Assembly (NCBI RefSeq): GCF_004216775.1
Contig: NZ_SGXF01000001.1
Span: forward strand, 608,828 to 672,827
Length of the DNA stretch: 64,000 nucleotides
Direction: 5' to 3'
Origin: Cuneatibacter caecimuris
GTDB lineage: Bacteria > Bacillota > Clostridia > Lachnospirales > Lachnospiraceae
The position numbers were made by a program, and so were the translations under genes. Positions 60,739 through 64,000 of the stretch are shown here, in pieces (the first letter of the stretch is position 1; every line of letters begins with the position of its first letter). The notes beneath the pieces were generated by a model. That model did not search any database and was not told where the DNA came from. It saw nothing but the letters and a program-made list of their open reading frames with translations.

Positions 60739-61292
60739 ATGGCAACGCCCTCCTTTTCCAGATATTTTTTCAGGCTTTTCCTGAGACGGAAAAGAACAGA
60801 TTTTACACGCTCCTCACTGCTGTCGAAGCGCTCCGCCAATTCTGCAATGGAATCCCCGTACCAATAGCGTCTCAGGAACATGCATCTCTTTTCTGCAGTT
60901 TGTTCTGACAGGAAACTGCTGATCCACCGGGCAGTCTGATTTGCGTCAGCCTCCTCTTCCGGCGTCATTCCTGAGGGAATACATTCCTCCAGCTCAGACA
61001 GCAGGACCAATGTTCCGTGTTCCCGCTTCTTGGCCCGCTTCTTGTCATAGCAGTCCAACGCAATATTTCTTGTGATCCGGCCTAAAAAAGCAGGCAGACA
61101 ATCCGGCTTCGCAGGGGGGATTTTCTTCCAGGCTGCCAGATAAACGTCATCCACACATTCTTCCGCATCCTGCCTGTCCTTCAGAATCCTCAGCGCAATC
61201 CCGCTGCAAAATTTTCCATATTTCAGATCTGTTTCTTGTATTGCCTGTTCTGTGCGCGCCCAGAACAGGCGGATAATTTCCTGATCCTCCAT
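60735..61292 (-). CDS. ECF-family RNA polymerase sigma factor
   Basis: 185 residues. Region 2 (YGKFCSGIALRILKDRQDAEECVDDVYLAAWKKIPPAKPDCLPAFLGRITRNIALD, ~25-80) and region 4 (LRRYWYGDSIAELAERFDSSEERVKSVLFRLRKSLKKYL, ~140-180) are clear; regions 1 and 3 are absent, as in ECF factors. GGGAGG site before ATG 61292. It probably controls its own operon and envelope or antibiotic-response genes; the downstream gene is its likely regulator. Confidence 0.92.
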   Translation of the reverse strand: MEDQEIIRLFWARTEQAIQETDLKYGKFCSGIALRILKDRQDAEECVDDVYLAAWKKIPPAKPDCLPAFLGRITRNIALDCYDKKRAKKREHGTLVLLSELEECIPSGMTPEEEADANQTARWISSFLSEQTAEKRCMFLRRYWYGDSIAELAERFDSSEERVKSVLFRLRKSLKKYLEKEGVAI

Positions 61293-61352
61293 TTCATAAC
61301 CTCCCTTCCTGTTTAAGGCCTTTGTCTGTTATGTAGGAAAAATCATTCCGGC

Positions 61353-61396
61353 GTTGTTGAAAAAGAATCCCGCAAGCGGGATTCTTTTTCAACAAC
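61353..61396 (-). terminator. Perfect 21-bp hairpin, terminator of the beta-mannosidase gene
   Basis: GTTGTTGAAAAAGAATCCCGC-AA-GCGGGATTCTTTTTCAACAAC: perfect arms with a 2-base loop and built-in T-runs on both strands, 8 bases after the mannosidase stop. Its GC core AGAATCCCGC/GCGGGATTCT is identical to the last hairpin of the repeat unit at 59925-59946. Confidence 0.85.
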
Positions 61397-61404
61397 TGAT
61401 GTTT

Positions 61405-63921
61405 TTATCTGATATCGTAAACACTTCGGATCTCAAGCCCCTCCGGTTCTCCGGCCAATATCCGGATTCTCCTCTCTCCGGGGTCCATATCAAAAAAGTT
61501 ATCCTCTAATATAAGGTTATCCGATCTGTTCCTGACCTCCACGCTCTTAGCGTATGCGTCTGCGCGCACCACCAGTTCCCGGCCCTGTACATGCACAGTC
61601 AGTCCCGGATCCTCCCAGCAGAAGAACTTGGGCACTGTAAATATCACGCTTCCCGAACTGATCCATTCCCCATTTTCATACAGCTGAAAGCTCACATAGT
61701 TCCTCCGTTCATCTGCGTCCGGGCAATCAACGGCCTCTGTCCAGGCCGCAGAAAGAGGGGCCGCAGAAATAAACAGTTTGTCTTCCCGCAGAATCTCTCC
61801 CCCCGCGCTGCGCAGCTGCCACCGGACCTCCGCCTCCCGGGCTTCTCTGGTCTCATTGGATACATTAAAGCGCACAGACTTGCGCAGATGTTTTTCCGGC
61901 TGATTGATCTCCCAATCCTGAGTCAGCACGCTCTCTTCCTCGCAGGACAGCAGCAGTGGGGCAAAGAAACGTTTGGCATAATAGTGCAGAGCCTTCCACC
62001 GCCCTTCATAGTCGATTGAGGACCAGGATGCCACCGGCCAGCAGTCATTGAGCTGCCAGAATACCGCTCCCATGCACCTGCCGCGGTTTCTCCTGAAATG
62101 CTCCACGCCATATTTCATCGCCTCAGCCTGAAGAAGCTGGGACGCATAGACCAGCGCGCCCATGCTCCCGGGATACAAAAAAGTCTGATAGAGATAAGTC
62201 AGAATCTTGCCGTTCCCGCCCACGCACCGCTGATGTTTTTCCATCACATAGGAGAACGGGTTCCGGTCCTCCGGCAGCGTAAAGCTCTCAATGGTTTTTT
62301 CACTGGGAAAGGATTCAAAACCAAATTCGCTGGCATAGCGGAAAAAATGTTTTCTATATTCTGTAAAAGGTTTATTGCCGTGCCAAACCTCCCAGTAATG
62401 CACATCTCCCCTGTCCGGATCATTGGGAAAGTCCAGGCTGCCCCCGGAAGAAGGGCTGGCCGGCCAGTAAAAAGTCTCCCCGTCTTCCTCTTCCGCGATT
62501 CTGGGGAAAATATATTCATACATCTTAAAATAATCCGCGAAATGTTTTGGACGGGCGACCCACTGCCCTTCCGCCACAAACTGTTCCATCTCATTGTTTC
62601 CGCAGTACAGCGCCAGGCAGGCATGGTGGCGGACGCGGCGGATATTATCCCTCAGCTCCGCCTGAATATTCCGGTCAAATTCCTCATCCAGATGATAAGT
62701 TGCGCAGGCAAACATAAAATCCAGCCAGACCATCAGCCCCAGCTCATCGCACAGGTCGAAGAAGTCGTCGGAAGGGTACCAGCCCCCGCCCCAGACCCGC
62801 ACACAATTAAAATGAGCGTCCCGGCACGCCGTCAGCAACTTTCTGGTCCTCTCTCTGTTCATCCTCCCGTAAATGCAGTCCTCCGGTATGTAATCCGCTC
62901 CCATTGCAAACACCGTCAGTCCGTTGACCTCATGGGCAAAGCACTCGCCCCATTCATCTTTCCTCCGCCGCACCGTCATTGTGCGCAGCCCAATCTTCTT
63001 TTCCTGAACTTCCAGCACCTGCTCTCCCTGTAGCAAACTCACCCGTACCCTGTAAAGAGGCTGGCCGCCCAGACCATTTGGCCACCAGAGCCGCGGCTCT
63101 TTCACAGCAGTCCCCGCGGACAGGATTTCTCCTGGATATTCCTGGCATGTTAACGGATTCCCTTCCGGGTCAAACAGCTCAAGTTTCCAGGAAAACGGCT
63201 TTTCCTCAACAAAAAAGGCGCTGCTCTGCCGCACAATTTCAGGATGTACCCGCAGGATCACACTCCCCTCCCCATGCTGCTGGCGGACGCGGACCTGCCC
63301 CAGCCGGACGCCTTCCAGACCATACAGGCAGATATCACCCCGGATTCCCGCGTCCGGCAGATGAGGCCCCCAGTCCCACCCGAACATACAGTGGGCCTTG
63401 CGGATATGAGGGAATCCGTTCATCGCGTCTGCCGTTCCCAGCACCTCCACCTGTTCCTGCTTTTCCCGGATATAGCTTACCGGCGACTGGATGCAGATCT
63501 GAATCTGGTTTATTCCCGGATGAAGCAGACCCGTGAGGTCGAATTCATAGACGCGGTGCATATTTTCCCCTTTTCCTGTCAGGATACCATTGCAGTATAC
63601 CCAGGCGATGGTATCCAGGCAGGCGCAGTGCAGCAGAATCTGCGGGCACTCTTCCAGATCCGCAGGAAGGACGAACTCCTTTTCAAATATGAAATCAAAA
63701 TCCATCCATTTCAGCGCGCCCTCCTCTTCGTCCCGCCAGTAGGGATCTTTCATCTCTCCGGCCTTCAGCAGCGCGTCGTAAACCCCGCCCGGGACCTGGG
63801 CAGGAATGCACCGGACAGGCGCCTTGTCTCTCCAGATTCCCGCGCCCATCTCTTTTCCGGCAAACGTTCCCGGCGGCATAATCTTCAGCATCCATTTTTC
63901 ATGCAGTTTATGTATCTTCAT
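61405..63921 (-). CDS. Beta-mannosidase, glycoside hydrolase family 2
   Basis: About 838 residues, cytosolic. Jelly-roll sugar-binding domain (~45-200, HCMFGWDWGPHLPDAGI), immunoglobulin-like domain, then the TIM barrel with NCVRVWGGGWYPSDDFFDLCDELGLMVWLDFMFACATY (~370-410). The acid/base Glu is in LALYCGNNEMEQF (~435) and the nucleophile Glu in ASEFGFESFP (~540); AVFWQLNDCWPVASWSSIDYEGRWKALHYY (~625) is typical of GH2 mannosidases. It removes terminal beta-1,4-mannose from mannan or N-glycan fragments. ATG 63921 chosen for GGGGAGG. Confidence 0.92.
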   Translation of the reverse strand: MKIHKLHEKWMLKIMPPGTFAGKEMGAGIWRDKAPVRCIPAQVPGGVYDALLKAGEMKDPYWRDEEEGALKWMDFDFIFEKEFVLPADLEECPQILLHCACLDTIAWVYCNGILTGKGENMHRVYEFDLTGLLHPGINQIQICIQSPVSYIREKQEQVEVLGTADAMNGFPHIRKAHCMFGWDWGPHLPDAGIRGDICLYGLEGVRLGQVRVRQQHGEGSVILRVHPEIVRQSSAFFVEEKPFSWKLELFDPEGNPLTCQEYPGEILSAGTAVKEPRLWWPNGLGGQPLYRVRVSLLQGEQVLEVQEKKIGLRTMTVRRRKDEWGECFAHEVNGLTVFAMGADYIPEDCIYGRMNRERTRKLLTACRDAHFNCVRVWGGGWYPSDDFFDLCDELGLMVWLDFMFACATYHLDEEFDRNIQAELRDNIRRVRHHACLALYCGNNEMEQFVAEGQWVARPKHFADYFKMYEYIFPRIAEEEDGETFYWPASPSSGGSLDFPNDPDRGDVHYWEVWHGNKPFTEYRKHFFRYASEFGFESFPSEKTIESFTLPEDRNPFSYVMEKHQRCVGGNGKILTYLYQTFLYPGSMGALVYASQLLQAEAMKYGVEHFRRNRGRCMGAVFWQLNDCWPVASWSSIDYEGRWKALHYYAKRFFAPLLLSCEEESVLTQDWEINQPEKHLRKSVRFNVSNETREAREAEVRWQLRSAGGEILREDKLFISAAPLSAAWTEAVDCPDADERRNYVSFQLYENGEWISSGSVIFTVPKFFCWEDPGLTVHVQGRELVVRADAYAKSVEVRNRSDNLILEDNFFDMDPGERRIRILAGEPEGLEIRSVYDIR

Positions 63922-63955
63922 TTTTCCTCCCCGGCGCCTTTCGGCCATTTTTTTC

Positions 63956-63983
63956 ATTATACCTCTCCGGAAGGAAAAGTAAA
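63956..63983 (-). promoter_or_regulatory. Probable promoter for the beta-mannosidase gene
   Basis: TTTACT (63983-63978), 16 bases, TATAAT (63961-63956) on the minus strand, about 35 bases before the start codon. Confidence 0.55.
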
Positions 63984-64000
63984 GCACAGGAGCGGATGTT

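Noticed and set aside
61335-61352. ECF-type autoregulatory promoter (GGAAT) before the sigma factor gene
   Set aside because: GGAAT is present at a plausible distance, but no convincing -10 partner could be identified.

Overview
The window looks like chromosomal DNA of a spore-forming anaerobic member of Clostridia, most likely Lachnospiraceae. Evidence: sporulation genes (spoIIAA-spoIIAB-sigF, spoVAA/AB/AC/AD/AE, a PdaB-like deacetylase, a SleB-type hydrolase domain), Gram-positive Ktr potassium uptake, HPr kinase with WhiA/RapZ, strong GGAGG ribosome sites and moderately high GC. No rRNA, tRNA, CRISPR array or intact transposase was seen.

Layout. 1-8.3 kb (minus strand): end of a small DUF6145-like gene, birA, a small membrane protein, argF, an SH3/SleB-type wall hydrolase, a SPOUT methylase, ktrA-ktrB and pfkA. 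8.35-17.8 kb (minus): dnaE, then a conserved block hprK-murB-rapZ-whiA-HPr-like protein, with uvrC upstream. The HPr-like protein has Asp at position 15 but keeps Ser46, so it is Crh-like. 17.9-28.2 kb: an MFS transporter, an HD protein, ftsH, a PH-domain protein, two tiny overlapping genes behind a hairpin that buries their ribosome site, and a minus-strand run pgl-like/EIIC/membrane protein/rluD-like/pdaB-like. 28.3-32.7 kb (plus): an XRE-cupin regulator with polyamine transporter genes potABCD. 32.7-39.5 kb (minus): GH28 protein, amidase, and a redox trio (old-yellow-enzyme type, SDR, flavoprotein).

39.6-53.5 kb (minus) is the spoIIA/spoVA sporulation locus, interrupted twice. A second HPr-like gene without the catalytic His sits between spoVAD and spoVAE under its own vegetative-type promoter. 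An ~8 kb island lies between spoVAB and spoVAC. It holds an acetyltransferase and a tight seven-gene cassette: Ser/Thr kinase, coiled-coil protein, zinc-ribbon/FHA protein, NrdG-like radical SAM enzyme, ClpB-type AAA+ ATPase, membrane protein and PP2C phosphatase. The island begins with a strong promoter directly after a terminator that closes spoVAB. Sequences resembling forespore sigma-G promoters restart the flanking spoVA genes. This cassette is the best candidate for an undescribed system: phospho-signalling joined to an unfolding ATPase and a radical-SAM activase.

53.6-64 kb: TPR/zinc-ribbon protein with a 47-residue leader gene, ATP-grasp enzyme, methyltransferase plus GT-C-like membrane protein (plus strand), an ECF sigma factor with a membrane partner, and a GH2 beta-mannosidase.

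A palindromic dispersed repeat occurs six times between genes (about 2.74, 20.2, 24.4, 40.2, 59.70 and 59.83 kb). One copy supplies the C-terminal codons of the rluD-like gene, and the two tandem copies at 59.7-59.95 kb differ in sequence while keeping their base pairing.
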